NCBI GenBank assembly: GCA_007123465.1
Contig: SKLB01000249.1
Location: forward strand, 1 to 20,022
Direction: 5' to 3'
From: Spirochaetales bacterium
GTDB lineage: Bacteria; Spirochaetota; Spirochaetia; DSM-27196; PWMO01
Length of the DNA stretch: 20,022 bases
A model generated the notes under the pieces. That model was given only the letters and a program-made list of their open reading frames with translations. It was not told the DNA's origin and ran no database searches. The position numbers were made by a program, and so were the translations under genes. The first letter of the stretch is position 1. Every line of letters starts with the position of its first letter. Positions 1-8,249 of this stretch are shown in pieces.

Positions 1-1
1 G

Positions 2-925
2 ACCGCAACCACCTTTGAGGTACAACGCCAGGCGGTACTGACGGCTGCCAAGAAGCTGTTCTACCGCACTATTCTGCTGGGCGAGGTGCTCGAGGTACGC
101 CGTGCCGCCGAAGAACTGGCGTTTGAGAACTACCAGGACGTGCAGCGGCGCCACGACGCCGGGGCGGTGGCGCCGCTGGACCTGCTGCGTGCCGAGCTCA
201 ACTGGAAGACCACCGTCCCCGAAACAACACTTGCCAACCGCAATCTGCAGATTGCGCTTTCCAACCTCAAGCATGTCGCAGGTATCGATCCTGACGCCGC
301 CATCAGCCTCGAGGGGACGCTGCAGCGCCACCCGGAGAGGCCCGCGGACGCCGATCTTACGCAGGCGCTTGCCGAGCGGCCCGACTATAACGTGCTTCAG
401 GGCATGCGCTCGCTGCGCGAGATCGAGGTGGCCGCCGGCCGCGCCGAGTTCTACCCTTCGGTTTCCGGCTCGCTCAGTTGGGGCTGGAGCGCCGCCGATG
501 ACGGGTTCTCGCTTGACGACGGGACACAACGCATGAGCGCCGCGCTGCAGCTGCAGCTTCCGCTCTACAGCGGTGGCGCGCGCAGCGCGCGGCTGCAGCG
601 CGCGCGGCTCCAGCTGCACAATGCCGATACCGAGATTCAACAGAAAGTGGACGATGTTCGTACCGAGCTGCGGACCATCGAACTGACCTTGAACGAAGCC
701 GAGGAGCGCATCGAGCTGGCTCGGCAGTCGCTCGAGACCGCCGAGCTGGCCTATTCCATCACCGAGATTTCAGCCGAGAGCGGAGTCTCAACCCAACTCG
801 AACTGAAGGATGCGCGCGTGAGCCTTGTTCAGGCGCAACTGACCTACTATTCGGCAACCTTCGACTACCTTTCCGCCTACTTCGACTGGCAGCAGGCGAT
901 GGGACGCGGCGCAGAGGGGATCTGA
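2..925 (+). CDS. TolC-family outer membrane efflux protein (5' end missing)
   Basis: This is the outer-membrane channel component of a tripartite efflux system, exporting substrates from the periplasm through the outer membrane. The frame is open from the first bases of the window, so the gene starts upstream; the GTG at 86 is an internal codon. About 307 residues are visible, roughly the C-terminal two thirds of a typical 420-480 residue TolC protein. The visible part has long amphipathic helices with alternating Ala/Leu/Arg/Glu, a beta-strand turn region around 'FYPSVSGSLSWGW', a second half starting near 'LQLPLYSGGARSARL', and a closing helix pair ending in 'YFDWQQAMGR', as expected for the duplicated alpha-barrel/beta-barrel fold. 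It lies 35 bp upstream of the adaptor gene and is probably cotranscribed with the adaptor and RND permease. The substrate cannot be told. The TolC assignment is strong; the start is unseen. Confidence 0.9.
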   Translation, partial: TATTFEVQRQAVLTAAKKLFYRTILLGEVLEVRRAAEELAFENYQDVQRRHDAGAVAPLDLLRAELNWKTTVPETTLANRNLQIALSNLKHVAGIDPDAAISLEGTLQRHPERPADADLTQALAERPDYNVLQGMRSLREIEVAAGRAEFYPSVSGSLSWGWSAADDGFSLDDGTQRMSAALQLQLPLYSGGARSARLQRARLQLHNADTEIQQKVDDVRTELRTIELTLNEAEERIELARQSLETAELAYSITEISAESGVSTQLELKDARVSLVQAQLTYYSATFDYLSAYFDWQQAMGRGAEGI

Positions 926-960
926 ACACGGCGCTTGTTGGCAGCCCGTTGGAGCAAAGT

Positions 961-2028
961 ATGGCAAAACGAGTTCTATACCTGTGTATGAGCGCGGGCT
1001 TTGGCCTCCTGGTGCTGCTATCAGGCTGCGCGCGGCAGGATGCCGCTGCCGCGCAGTTCAACGGCGCAGCAACAGACGATGACGGCCGCATTCTGGTGCG
1101 GGTGGTAGAGGTCCAACGCTCGGATTTTGTCGAGTATGGCCGCTACTTCGGTGAAGTGCGCGGAATCCGCCAGGCCACCCTGCAGTCCGTCTCGGGCGGC
1201 ACGGTAGAGCAGTTGCACGCCCAACCCGGTGATCCGGTGCGCCGCGGCCAATCGCTGGCGCGCATCGAAGCCGAACGCGCCGAAACCGGCTGGCAGACCA
1301 CCCGGCTGGCCGAGCAACTGGCGCACGAAGACTACCAGCGCGAGAGCCAGTTTCTGGAGCAGGGATTGACTTCGCGCCAACGCGTGGACCAGCTGCGTCT
1401 GCAATGGCTGCGCAGCAGCTCCAATCGGATCGATGCCGAGGCCGTGCGCGAAGGGGCACTGGCCATCAGTCCGCTCGACGGTATCGTGACCGCGCGTCAC
1501 GTAGAGCTCTATGACGAGTTGGCGCCGGGTGCGCCAACCTATAGCGTTGCGGATCTGTCGCGCATGAAAGTCACCGTGGGCGTCCCGGAGGCAGACATCG
1601 CCGGCGTCCGCCGCCTGGGAGATGCGCGGATCAGCTTTGCGAGCTTTCCCGATCGCAGTTGGAGCGGAGAGACCACCAGCTTTGCACGGCGGCGTTCCGA
1701 CCGTGGGCTGACGTTTGACGTTGTGATCGAGATCGACAACTCCGACGGCACCCTGCTGGCCGGGCAGACGGCACGCGTAGAGCTGGCGCTGCGTACGCAC
1801 CCCAACGGCGTGCAGATTCCCTCGCGCGCAATTGTCACGCGGGCCGGTCGACCGGCGGTGTTTGTAGTTGAAGAGGGCGTTGCGGTACAGCGGCCGCTGC
1901 GCACCGGTCCGTCCGATACCAGCAACACGCTGGTGCTCGAAGGACTCAGCGGCAATGAACTGCTGGTGGTAGAAGGCATGAATCGGCTCAGCGACGGCAC
2001 GCCGGTCCGCAGCGTGGTCCGGGAATAA
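961..2028 (+). CDS. RND efflux periplasmic adaptor (membrane fusion protein), lipoprotein
   Basis: This is the periplasmic adaptor that bridges the inner-membrane RND permease and the outer-membrane channel; 355 residues, normal for the HlyD/AcrA family. The N-terminus is a lipoprotein signal: a basic MAKR, a hydrophobic stretch, then lipobox LLSGC with Cys about residue 23, so the protein is probably anchored by a lipid. A barrel-sandwich (lipoyl-like) half follows at 'SGGTVEQLHAQPGDPV', then a short coiled-coil hairpin (about residues 105-165), the second lipoyl half 'ISPLDGIVTARHV', a beta-barrel region, and a membrane-proximal domain ending 'LSDGTPVRSVV'. The ATG at 961 was chosen over the in-frame TTG at 949 because GGAG at 951-954 lies 6 bases before it and the signal peptide begins there. 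The permease gene starts 3 bases after its stop, so translation is likely coupled. Confidence 0.92.
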   Translation: MAKRVLYLCMSAGFGLLVLLSGCARQDAAAAQFNGAATDDDGRILVRVVEVQRSDFVEYGRYFGEVRGIRQATLQSVSGGTVEQLHAQPGDPVRRGQSLARIEAERAETGWQTTRLAEQLAHEDYQRESQFLEQGLTSRQRVDQLRLQWLRSSSNRIDAEAVREGALAISPLDGIVTARHVELYDELAPGAPTYSVADLSRMKVTVGVPEADIAGVRRLGDARISFASFPDRSWSGETTSFARRRSDRGLTFDVVIEIDNSDGTLLAGQTARVELALRTHPNGVQIPSRAIVTRAGRPAVFVVEEGVAVQRPLRTGPSDTSNTLVLEGLSGNELLVVEGMNRLSDGTPVRSVVRE

Positions 2029-2031
2029 CGC

Positions 2032-5000
2032 ATGATCCGCCTCTTCATAGACAAGCACATGGCAGTTTTCGGCCTGGCGGCGCTGATTGTGATCGTTGGG
2101 GCGGTTGCCTACGTTTCACTGCCGCGCGAGTCTGCACCCGAGATATCGCAGCCCTACATATTTGTGACCACCAGCTACATCGGCGTGTCCGCAGCCGATA
2201 TCGAATCGCTGGTTACCGAACGCATCGAGCAGGAAATCGACGGGCTGGACGGCCTGGTTACGCTGAGCTCAGAGAGTCGGCAGAACCTGTCGTTTATCTT
2301 TGCCGAGTTCAGCTCCGACGTAAGCGTTGAAACCGCGCTGCAGCGGGTCAAGGACCGCGTTGACCTGGCGCGACCGCAGTTACCCACTGACGCCGATGAA
2401 CCGCTGGTACGCGAGTTCAGCGTTTCGGACTGGCCGTTCTACGTGCTGGTGCTGTCACACCCCGACGGCGTCGGTGTAATCGAGGAGAGCGCAAACGCGC
2501 TGAGCGACGCCATAGAGCGCCTGCCGGGCGTTCTCGAGGTGGACATGACCGGCCAGCCATCGCGCGAGGTGGCAATTGAGCTGGACTCCTACCGTATGGC
2601 CTCCTACGGATTCTCAATCGACGATGTCATCGCAACGGTCCAGCAGGAGCACGTCTCGATCCCGGGGGGCGTGCTGCGTAACCCCGAACGCAACTATAAC
2701 CTGGCAATTACCGGTGAGCTCGGCGAGGTGCGCGAGTTCGAGGATCTCTACGTGGCCGCAAACGGCGTGTCGGTGAGATTGGCCGATATTGCAACGGTGG
2801 CAATGCGAGAATCGCTCGATGAAACACGCTCACGGCTGAACGGCGAGCCGGCTATCACGCTGTCGGTCAAGAAACGCATCGGCGCAAATATCCTGGACGT
2901 GGCCGAAGCTATCAGGCTGCGGGTGGAAGAACTGCGCGAGGAACTACCCGCGGCAACCGAGCTGACCGTCTCGTACGATGAATCGCGCTATATCAGCAAT
3001 ATGATAGCCGATCTCGAGAACAACATGGCAAGCGGATTCCTGCTGGTGATAGCGGTTACCATCTTCTTCCTCGGTCTGCGCAACTCGCTGTTTGTCTCGC
3101 TGGCAATCCCGCTTTCGATGCTGCTCTCGTTCTTTATCCTGCAACTGCTGGGTATCACGCTCAATATGATTGTGCTGTTCAGCCTGATCCTGGCGCTCGG
3201 GATGCTGGTGGACAACGGCATTGTGATTGTGGAGAACATCTTTCGCCACGCTTCTATGGGCAAGGACCGCGTGCAGGCGGCTATTGACGGCGCGGGTGAA
3301 GTGGCCGCCCCGATCATGGTCAGTACACTGACCACGGTACTGGCGTTCTTTCCGATCATCTTCATGCCCGGACTGATGGGCGATTTCATGAAGTACCTGC
3401 CGATGACCGTAATTGTGGTACTGGGTTCTTCACTGCTGGTGGCGCTGGCAATCAACCCGGTCTTCTGCGGCTACTTCCTCAACGTATCACCGCGTCAGCA
3501 GCGGCGCATCACCGAGGGCGGTGGCGGCTTTGCCCGGCTGCAGAACTGGTACACCAGGCTGCTGCAGTTTGCCACCGCTCACGCGCTGGCCAGCACGCTG
3601 GTCATAACCGCGGTGGTAATCCTGGGGATAGCCGCCTTTGCGCTGTTTGGCCGCGAGCCGCTGTTCTTTCCCGACCTGGATCCCGAGCGCGCCCGGATCA
3701 CCGTTGAAGCCCCGCAGGGAACTCCGCTGCGCTATACCGATGACGTTGTACTGGAGGTCGAAGAGCTGGTGCGCAGCACCCCGAGCTCGCTCGACAGCTA
3801 CGCATCGGTTGCCGGCAGCGACGGTTCCAACGCCGAGAGCCACCGCGGCCGTGTGGACGTGACCTTTGTGCCGTTCAACGAGCGCAGCATCCGCGGCCGC
3901 GACGCGGTGCGCGCAATCGGGCGGCGTCTCGGCACGGTTACCGGTGCGCTGGTCAGTATAGAAGAAGCCGAAGAGGGCCCGCCAACCGGTAACGATATCT
4001 CCTACGAAGTACGCGGCGCCGACTACGAAGTACTGGGTGAGATCAGCGCGCACATCCTGTCGATCCTGCAGCGCTACCCGGAATTCCGCACGTCCGACAC
4101 CGATTACGAACCGGGCCGTCCGGAGTACGCGGTACGCATCGACCGCGGCCGCGCCGCGTTTCACGACGTCACCACGGCCAACATCGCCAATACGGTGCGC
4201 AGCGCCATCAACGGGGCAACGGTGGGGACGTTTCGACATAACCAGGACGAGTACGATATCGTAGTGCGCTACCAGCAAGCCGAGCGCGACTCGGCGGTAG
4301 CGCTGCGTAACGTAATGGTGGTCTCCAACGACGGCGTGCGCGTTGCGTTGTCCTCGGTGGCCGAGATTGAGCCGCAGTCGACAACCGGCGTCATCAAACG
4401 GCGCAACATGCGCCGCGCCGTCTCGGTATGGGCAGATTTCGATGCCAACATCACCAATCGGGCAGCTATCACGCGCGAAATCGAGACCCGGGTAGATACA
4501 ATCCGCGCTGAACTGCCGCGCGGTTACACGATCGGCAGCGGCGAGGGCGCCGACATTCGCGACGAGTCAACCGCGTTTCTGCTGCAGGCGTTTGTGGTAG
4601 CTATCTTTCTGATATTCATCGTTCTGCTGGCACAGTTCAACTCACTGGCAGACCCGTTCATCATCCTGTTTGGGGTCTTTCTGTCGCTCGGCGGCGTAAT
4701 GTGGGGCTTTGCGTTTGCACGGCTGGAATTCGTGATCATCATGTCGGGTATCGGTTGTATTGCGCTGGCCGGAGTGGCGGTCAACAACTGCATTGTACTG
4801 GTAGACTACACCCACAAGCTGATTGCCGGTGGCCTCCCATGGCGGCAGGCCGTGATCGAAGCTGGGCGAACACGCCTGCGCCCGGTCATCCTGACCGCGC
4901 TGACCACCGTGCTGGCGCTGGTCCCGATGGCGCTCGGTGTCAGTCTCGATGTCCGATTGCTGCGGATTCAATTCAGCTCGGAATCGGCTGAGTGGTGGCG

Positions 5001-5154
5001 TGCGTTCGCCTGGACAATGCTCTACGGTCTGAGCTTTGCCACCGTCAGTACGCTGGTGGCAGTCCCCTCTATGCTGAGCCTCAAGTACGGTTGGAAAGAG
5101 CGCCATGCGGGTCGCGCCGCAGCACGGGCTGCTGCACGGGCGGGAACACCATAG
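2032..5154 (+). CDS. RND-family efflux permease (AcrB/HAE-like)
   Basis: This is the inner-membrane, proton-driven pump of the tripartite system; 1040 residues, full length for the family. It has the expected plan: TM1 near residues 8-28, a large periplasmic loop, TM2-TM6 from about 328, a second loop after TM7 (about 525-545), and TM8-TM12 from about 850. The TM4 family motif reads 'LALGMLVDNGIVIVEN' with D394 and N395. The TM10 counterpart of the AcrB Lys940 site is 'GVAVNNCIVLVDY' with N918. Of the AcrB relay residues Asp407, Asp408 and Lys940, only the first Asp is therefore kept. To my knowledge this pattern also occurs in other RND permeases, so the pump need not be dead. The C-terminal tail is a short Ala/Arg run (ARAAARAAARAGTP). 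It is the third gene of the operon; substrate unknown, drugs or other hydrophobic compounds being more likely than metals. Confidence 0.95.
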   Translation: MIRLFIDKHMAVFGLAALIVIVGAVAYVSLPRESAPEISQPYIFVTTSYIGVSAADIESLVTERIEQEIDGLDGLVTLSSESRQNLSFIFAEFSSDVSVETALQRVKDRVDLARPQLPTDADEPLVREFSVSDWPFYVLVLSHPDGVGVIEESANALSDAIERLPGVLEVDMTGQPSREVAIELDSYRMASYGFSIDDVIATVQQEHVSIPGGVLRNPERNYNLAITGELGEVREFEDLYVAANGVSVRLADIATVAMRESLDETRSRLNGEPAITLSVKKRIGANILDVAEAIRLRVEELREELPAATELTVSYDESRYISNMIADLENNMASGFLLVIAVTIFFLGLRNSLFVSLAIPLSMLLSFFILQLLGITLNMIVLFSLILALGMLVDNGIVIVENIFRHASMGKDRVQAAIDGAGEVAAPIMVSTLTTVLAFFPIIFMPGLMGDFMKYLPMTVIVVLGSSLLVALAINPVFCGYFLNVSPRQQRRITEGGGGFARLQNWYTRLLQFATAHALASTLVITAVVILGIAAFALFGREPLFFPDLDPERARITVEAPQGTPLRYTDDVVLEVEELVRSTPSSLDSYASVAGSDGSNAESHRGRVDVTFVPFNERSIRGRDAVRAIGRRLGTVTGALVSIEEAEEGPPTGNDISYEVRGADYEVLGEISAHILSILQRYPEFRTSDTDYEPGRPEYAVRIDRGRAAFHDVTTANIANTVRSAINGATVGTFRHNQDEYDIVVRYQQAERDSAVALRNVMVVSNDGVRVALSSVAEIEPQSTTGVIKRRNMRRAVSVWADFDANITNRAAITREIETRVDTIRAELPRGYTIGSGEGADIRDESTAFLLQAFVVAIFLIFIVLLAQFNSLADPFIILFGVFLSLGGVMWGFAFARLEFVIIMSGIGCIALAGVAVNNCIVLVDYTHKLIAGGLPWRQAVIEAGRTRLRPVILTALTTVLALVPMALGVSLDVRLLRIQFSSESAEWWRAFAWTMLYGLSFATVSTLVAVPSMLSLKYGWKERHAGRAAARAAARAGTP

Positions 5155-5162
5155 CCGTAGCG

Positions 5163-5171
5163 TGGTACAAT
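5163..5171 (+). promoter_or_regulatory. Possible extended -10 element before the UPF0303 gene
   Basis: TGGTACAAT is a TGn extended -10 with a 5/6 match to TATAAT. No convincing -35 lies 16-18 bp upstream. The implied transcription start, near 5178, would fall inside the Shine-Dalgarno site at 5177-5182, which weakens the call. The gene may instead be read through from the pump operon. Confidence 0.2.
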
Positions 5172-5176
5172 GCCTC

Positions 5177-5182
5177 AGGAGG
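5177..5182 (+). promoter_or_regulatory. Shine-Dalgarno site AGGAGG for the UPF0303 gene
   Basis: This is a consensus AGGAGG, 6 bases before the ATG at 5189. It fixes the start of the gene and is the strongest ribosome-binding site noticed in the window. Confidence 0.8.
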
Positions 5183-5188
5183 AAAAGC

Positions 5189-5665
5189 ATGGCACGCAGC
5201 AAGAAGCTGGATGCGCGTATCGAAGAATGCGTACGCCAGGAGCAGGAACTGCAGTTTGAGTCTTTCAGCAACGATGAGGCGCTCGAGCTGGGCCTTGCAA
5301 TAGTCGAACGCGCCCGGCGCGAAGGCCTGAGTGTAGCCGTTGACATAGAGCGCCACGGTCAGCAGCTGTTTCATCACGCGCTGGAGGGCACCGCGGTCGA
5401 TAACGATGAGTGGATCAGGCGTAAGAAGCGGCTGGTTAACCGAGTCTTCAGCAGTTCGTACCACTTCACCCTGAACCTGGAGTTCAAGGGCGAAACGCTG
5501 CGCGAGCGTGGCCTCGATGAGGCACTCTACGCGGCGTCCGGAGGATCGTTTCCAATTCGGATCCGCAATGCCGGAGTCATCGGTACGATCACGGTATCCG
5601 GGCTGCCGCACGAGCAGGACCACGCGCTGGTGGTTGAGAGCGTGCGCGATTTCCTGGCACGCTGA
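5189..5665 (+). CDS. UPF0303 family / heme-degrading-domain-like small protein
   Basis: This is a 158-residue soluble protein of the UPF0303 family, related to the DUF336/HbpS-GlcG fold; no reaction is firmly established for the family. Family-like features are the central 'DNDEWIRRKKRLVNRVFSSSYHFTLNLEF' region (residues about 70-100; the usual family pattern is W-I-R-R-K-x-N/R followed by an S-S/Y stretch), the earlier 'VAVDIERHGQQLFHHAL' strand-helix, and the closing 'AGVIGTITVSGLPHEQDHALVVE', which is very typical. The ATG at 5189 is set by a consensus AGGAGG at 5177-5182 with a 6-base spacer; the longer open frame from 5105 overlaps the permease and is rejected. It follows the RND permease by 34 bp on the same strand and converges on the kinase gene with a 34 bp gap. 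A link to efflux is not implied by its sequence. Confidence 0.85.
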   Translation: MARSKKLDARIEECVRQEQELQFESFSNDEALELGLAIVERARREGLSVAVDIERHGQQLFHHALEGTAVDNDEWIRRKKRLVNRVFSSSYHFTLNLEFKGETLRERGLDEALYAASGGSFPIRIRNAGVIGTITVSGLPHEQDHALVVESVRDFLAR

Positions 5666-5699
5666 ACGGCAGCGCCGGCTGGCAGCCGCGGTGGCCGCC

Positions 5700-7229
5700 T
5701 CAGCCGCCGTGCAGGCTACGCTGCAGCGCGGTCCACTGTTCGGTCAGCGGCTGCAGCCGGCTGCGAAACTCCTTATACAGCGCAAAGACCTGCTGGTAGC
5801 GCTGGTGGCGCGCGGGGTCGGGTTCGAAGCTGTCACCCACCTGCGCGGTGGCGTCCACCGCCTGGCGGAAATCAGCGTAGACGCCGGCACCGATCCCGGC
5901 CAGCAGCGCCGCGCCCAGCGCTCCGGCCTCGGCCACCAGTGAGCGCGTCATCGGCTTTCCCAGAATATCAGCGGCAATCTGCACCGCGGTGTCGCTACGG
6001 CTGCCGCCGCCTACCGCGCGGAAGCTCTCGACCTGCACACCGGCTTGCGGCAGCTTCTCAAAAGACAGATTGAGCGCCAGCGTATTGCCCTCGACCAGAC
6101 CTTTCAGTACATCGCTGCGGCTGGTCTCCAGGCTCAAGCCCAGCATTGCGGCGCACGCGTCGGACTCGAAGTCCGGGGGCCCCATCGGGGCAAAGCGCGG
6201 CAGCACCAGGACCGGCGCCGGCGCCTCGCGCATCTCGCCAAAAAGCCGTGGGTAGATGTCGCCGCCCTCAGCGCGGCGCTGCTCTTCGGCGGCAAAAGTA
6301 TCGCGATACCATTTGACCGCTGACCCGCCCATATGAAAGATAAACGATACGTAGCGGCCGGGAACCGCGTGATGCTCGGTGTTGAGCCCGGTCTCTATCA
6401 TGACCTCGCGTGACGGTGAGGCTGAGAATACCGGCGCAATGGTCGGAAAGGTTCCCATGCCGTACATCGCCATGCCATCTTCGATGACGCCGCAGCCCAG
6501 CGCGTTGGCACATTGATCGTGGGAGCCGCTCACCAGAGGGGTTCCCGCAGGAATACCGAGCTCGGCGGCCTGCTGTGTTCCTACGCCGCCCACCTGAACG
6601 CCGGAGGCCACGGTTTCGGGCAGCTTGTCACGCTCGATTCCGGCCAGCGACAGCAGCTCATCCGACCAGTCTTCGGCGTTGATGTCAAACAGCAGGCTGC
6701 GGTTGGCCAGCGAGTAGTCGATCCGCGGCTCTCCGCCGAGCATGAAGGTAACAAAGCTGCCCCAGTGCAGAAACTTGTAGGCCCTGTCGTACAGCTCCGG
6801 CTGGTACTGCCGGATCCACATCAGCTTGGGCAGCGAGTACTGATTACCCCAGACGTTACCGTTGAGTTCGTAGAGCCGCGAGTTGGGCAACTGCGCTTCG
6901 AGGTCAGAGAGGTACTCCTCTCCGCGATAATCAACGTTGAGAATGGACGGGCCGAGGATAGTCCGCTCGCGGCTGACCGGAACCATGTTCTCGCCCATGG
7001 AGGCCACCGCTACTGAACGCAGCTCCCGCCCCGCCCCGCTCTCCGCAACCGCCGCCTTGATCACGTGGCAAATCTGATTCCATACTGCCTGGCTGTCGAG
7101 CTCAGCGCTGCGCGGCTGCGGGCGCTGGATATCGTACTCGGTATAGCGCAGCGCGAGCAGCGTACCGTCCGGGGCAAAGACCGCCGCCTTGCACCCGGTG
7201 GTGCCAACATCAATTCCCAGCAGGCTCAT
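5700..7229 (-). CDS. FGGY-family carbohydrate kinase (xylulokinase-like)
   Basis: This is an ATP-dependent sugar or polyol kinase of the FGGY family; 509 residues, full length. The N-terminal phosphate loop reads 'LGIDVGTTGCKAAVF', the catalytic Asp sits in 'SGSHDQCANALGCG' (about residue 235), and the C-terminal ATPase half has 'RAVGGGSRSDTAVQIAADIL' followed by 'EAGALGAALLAGIGAGVY'. These are the standard FGGY signatures. The substrate cannot be read from them; the adjacent class II aldolase suggests a ketose or ketose-phosphate route. Two adjacent ATGs exist, at 7232 and 7229. GGAGG (7236-7240) is 3 bases from the first and 6 from the second, so the second is preferred. That gives a TGATG overlap of one base with the aldolase stop and suggests translational coupling. 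Confidence 0.92.
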   Translation of the reverse strand: MSLLGIDVGTTGCKAAVFAPDGTLLALRYTEYDIQRPQPRSAELDSQAVWNQICHVIKAAVAESGAGRELRSVAVASMGENMVPVSRERTILGPSILNVDYRGEEYLSDLEAQLPNSRLYELNGNVWGNQYSLPKLMWIRQYQPELYDRAYKFLHWGSFVTFMLGGEPRIDYSLANRSLLFDINAEDWSDELLSLAGIERDKLPETVASGVQVGGVGTQQAAELGIPAGTPLVSGSHDQCANALGCGVIEDGMAMYGMGTFPTIAPVFSASPSREVMIETGLNTEHHAVPGRYVSFIFHMGGSAVKWYRDTFAAEEQRRAEGGDIYPRLFGEMREAPAPVLVLPRFAPMGPPDFESDACAAMLGLSLETSRSDVLKGLVEGNTLALNLSFEKLPQAGVQVESFRAVGGGSRSDTAVQIAADILGKPMTRSLVAEAGALGAALLAGIGAGVYADFRQAVDATAQVGDSFEPDPARHQRYQQVFALYKEFRSRLQPLTEQWTALQRSLHGG

Positions 7230-8137
7230 CATCTGCCTCCCGTTACGTCCTGTCGCTTGCCGGCTATCTGCAGAAAATCGCGCAGAATCGAGCGCGTCTT
7301 CTCGTGCACCGCCGCCTGGGCCTTCTCCGTGCTGTCGCTGGCCTTGAGCGCCTGCTCGTATGTCTGACGCACCTCGGTGCCGATGTTGATCTTGGCGATA
7401 CCGTGCTCTACCGCCTGCTGGATGTTATCCCGCGGTATGCCACTTCCGCCGTGCAGCACCAACGGAATCCCGGCTGCAGCCGACAGATCCTTCAGGTGTG
7501 GTATATCGAGCTGCGCCGCCACTTTCTTCTTGTCGCGCAGCGCTTGCGACACCGCGCCGTGAATGTTACCAAACGCCACCGAAAGCCAGTCGCAGCCGGT
7601 CTCGGCAACAAAGCGGCGCGCCTCCGCAACGCTTGTGAAGCCGGTCCGCGTCCGCACGATTTCCTCGTAGGTCATATCCGGCTCAGCCTCGTGCCCCAGA
7701 ACGGCTCCCAGCTCGGCCTCTACCGGGATGTCTGCCTTGTGCGCCAGTTCCACCACCTCGCGCGTAGCCGCGATGTTTTCCTCCAGCGCCAGCCGCGACC
7801 CGTCAACCATTACCGATTGAAAGCCGAGTTCGAGAGCCTGTCTGATCAGATCGAGGTACGCAACCTCCAGGTTGTCCTCATCGATAACCGGGATGTGATC
7901 GAGATGCAGCCGCACGTGATCACTGTTACTGAGGCGTGTAAACTCGCGGCTGATAGCCTCCATGCTGCGGCTGTGAAACTTGGTCCACTCCAGCCGCGCC
8001 ACCGCCACCAGGCAGAAAGCGTCCTCATCGCGCGCAGCCTGCATGATGGGCTCCATCATCGGAATGTAAGGGATGTTGAAGGCCGGAACAATAATGCGCT
8101 TCTTCCATGCGTTGTGCATGATCTGATTACTCTGCAA
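7229..8137 (-). CDS. Class II (zinc) fructose-bisphosphate-type aldolase family protein
   Basis: This is a class II ketose-bisphosphate aldolase-like enzyme, about 302 residues, expected to cleave a phosphorylated ketose to DHAP and an aldehyde. The zinc and catalytic signatures are present: 'LHLDHIP' (HxDH, about residues 78-82), 'VEAELGAVLG', 'AFGNIHG', 'VLHGGSGIP' (about 226-234) and 'KINIGTEVR'. The three expected zinc His are the second His of HLDH, the His of NIHG and the His of LHGGSG. The start is set at TTG 8137: AAGGAG at 8144-8149 is 6 bases upstream, and the N-terminus then reads directly into the conserved 'IIVPAFNIPY' strand. The longer frame from 8197 crosses a strong hairpin and is unlikely. 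An ATG at 8119 is the alternative, but it lacks a well-spaced Shine-Dalgarno site. The true substrate (fructose-, tagatose- or other 1,6-bisphosphate or 1-phosphate) is unknown. Coupled downstream to the FGGY kinase. Confidence 0.88.
   Translation of the reverse strand: MQSNQIMHNAWKKRIIVPAFNIPYIPMMEPIMQAARDEDAFCLVAVARLEWTKFHSRSMEAISREFTRLSNSDHVRLHLDHIPVIDEDNLEVAYLDLIRQALELGFQSVMVDGSRLALEENIAATREVVELAHKADIPVEAELGAVLGHEAEPDMTYEEIVRTRTGFTSVAEARRFVAETGCDWLSVAFGNIHGAVSQALRDKKKVAAQLDIPHLKDLSAAAGIPLVLHGGSGIPRDNIQQAVEHGIAKINIGTEVRQTYEQALKASDSTEKAQAAVHEKTRSILRDFLQIAGKRQDVTGGR
7236..7240 (-). promoter_or_regulatory. Shine-Dalgarno site GGAGG for the FGGY kinase
   Basis: On the minus strand GGAGG is followed by CAG and then two ATGs in a row. 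Spacing of 3 versus 6 bases favours the second ATG (7229). The site lies inside the end of the aldolase coding region. Confidence 0.6.
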
Positions 8138-8143
8138 GACTCT

Positions 8144-8149
8144 CTCCTT
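8144..8149 (-). promoter_or_regulatory. Shine-Dalgarno site AAGGAG selecting a TTG start for the aldolase
   Basis: On the minus strand the order is AAGGAG, six bases, then TTG (8137-8135). The binding-protein gene has the same arrangement (AGGAG plus 6 bases), which supports the TTG as the real start. Confidence 0.6.
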
Positions 8150-8168
8150 GGGGTGTGCGCTACGCGCA

Positions 8169-8195
8169 GCAACGGCTCCCGTACGGAGCCGTTGC
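8169..8195 (-). repeat. Perfect 11-bp inverted repeat (stem-loop) between binding protein and aldolase
   Basis: GCAACGGCTCC (8169-8179) and GGAGCCGTTGC (8185-8195) are perfectly complementary around a 5-base loop. Neither side has a U-tract, so it is not a classical intrinsic terminator. Its position, just 3' of a solute-binding-protein gene and 5' of enzyme genes, fits an mRNA-stabilising or partial-termination stem that lets the binding protein be expressed above the enzymes. It could also act in the leader of an aldolase transcript begun at the TATAAT at 8221-8226. Confidence 0.75.
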
Positions 8196-8220
8196 AATAC
8201 CTGGTTATACGTGAACTCTG

Positions 8221-8249
8221 ATTATACCCGATCGCTTGTCAGTTATCGA
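8221..8249 (-). promoter_or_regulatory. Possible internal promoter for aldolase-kinase
   Basis: On the minus strand TCGATA (8249-8244, 4/6 to the -35 consensus) is followed 17 bp later by a perfect TATAAT (8226-8221). It overlaps the last codons and stop of the binding-protein gene. A transcript from here would begin near 8214 and carry the 11-bp hairpin in its leader. Confidence 0.35.

Noticed and set aside
574..606. GC-rich alternating repeat (GCGCGC/CAGCGCGCGG) inside the TolC gene
   Set aside because: It is explained by the Ala-Arg-Ser-Ala-Arg-Leu-Gln-Arg coding sequence of a TolC helix; no sign of a mobile or regulatory element.
1021..2058. 345-codon open frame antisense to the adaptor gene
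   Set aside because: The composition is irregular, with no recognisable motif, and it mirrors the coding frame of a clear adaptor gene.
5666..5699. Bidirectional terminator between the UPF0303 and kinase genes
   Set aside because: Only a 5-bp stem (CGGCT-GGC-AGCCG) and short GC dyads are present, with no T-tract on either strand.
8156..8168. Second small hairpin TGCGC-TAC-GCGCA next to the 11-bp stem
   Set aside because: Five base pairs around a 3-base loop in GC-rich sequence is expected by chance.
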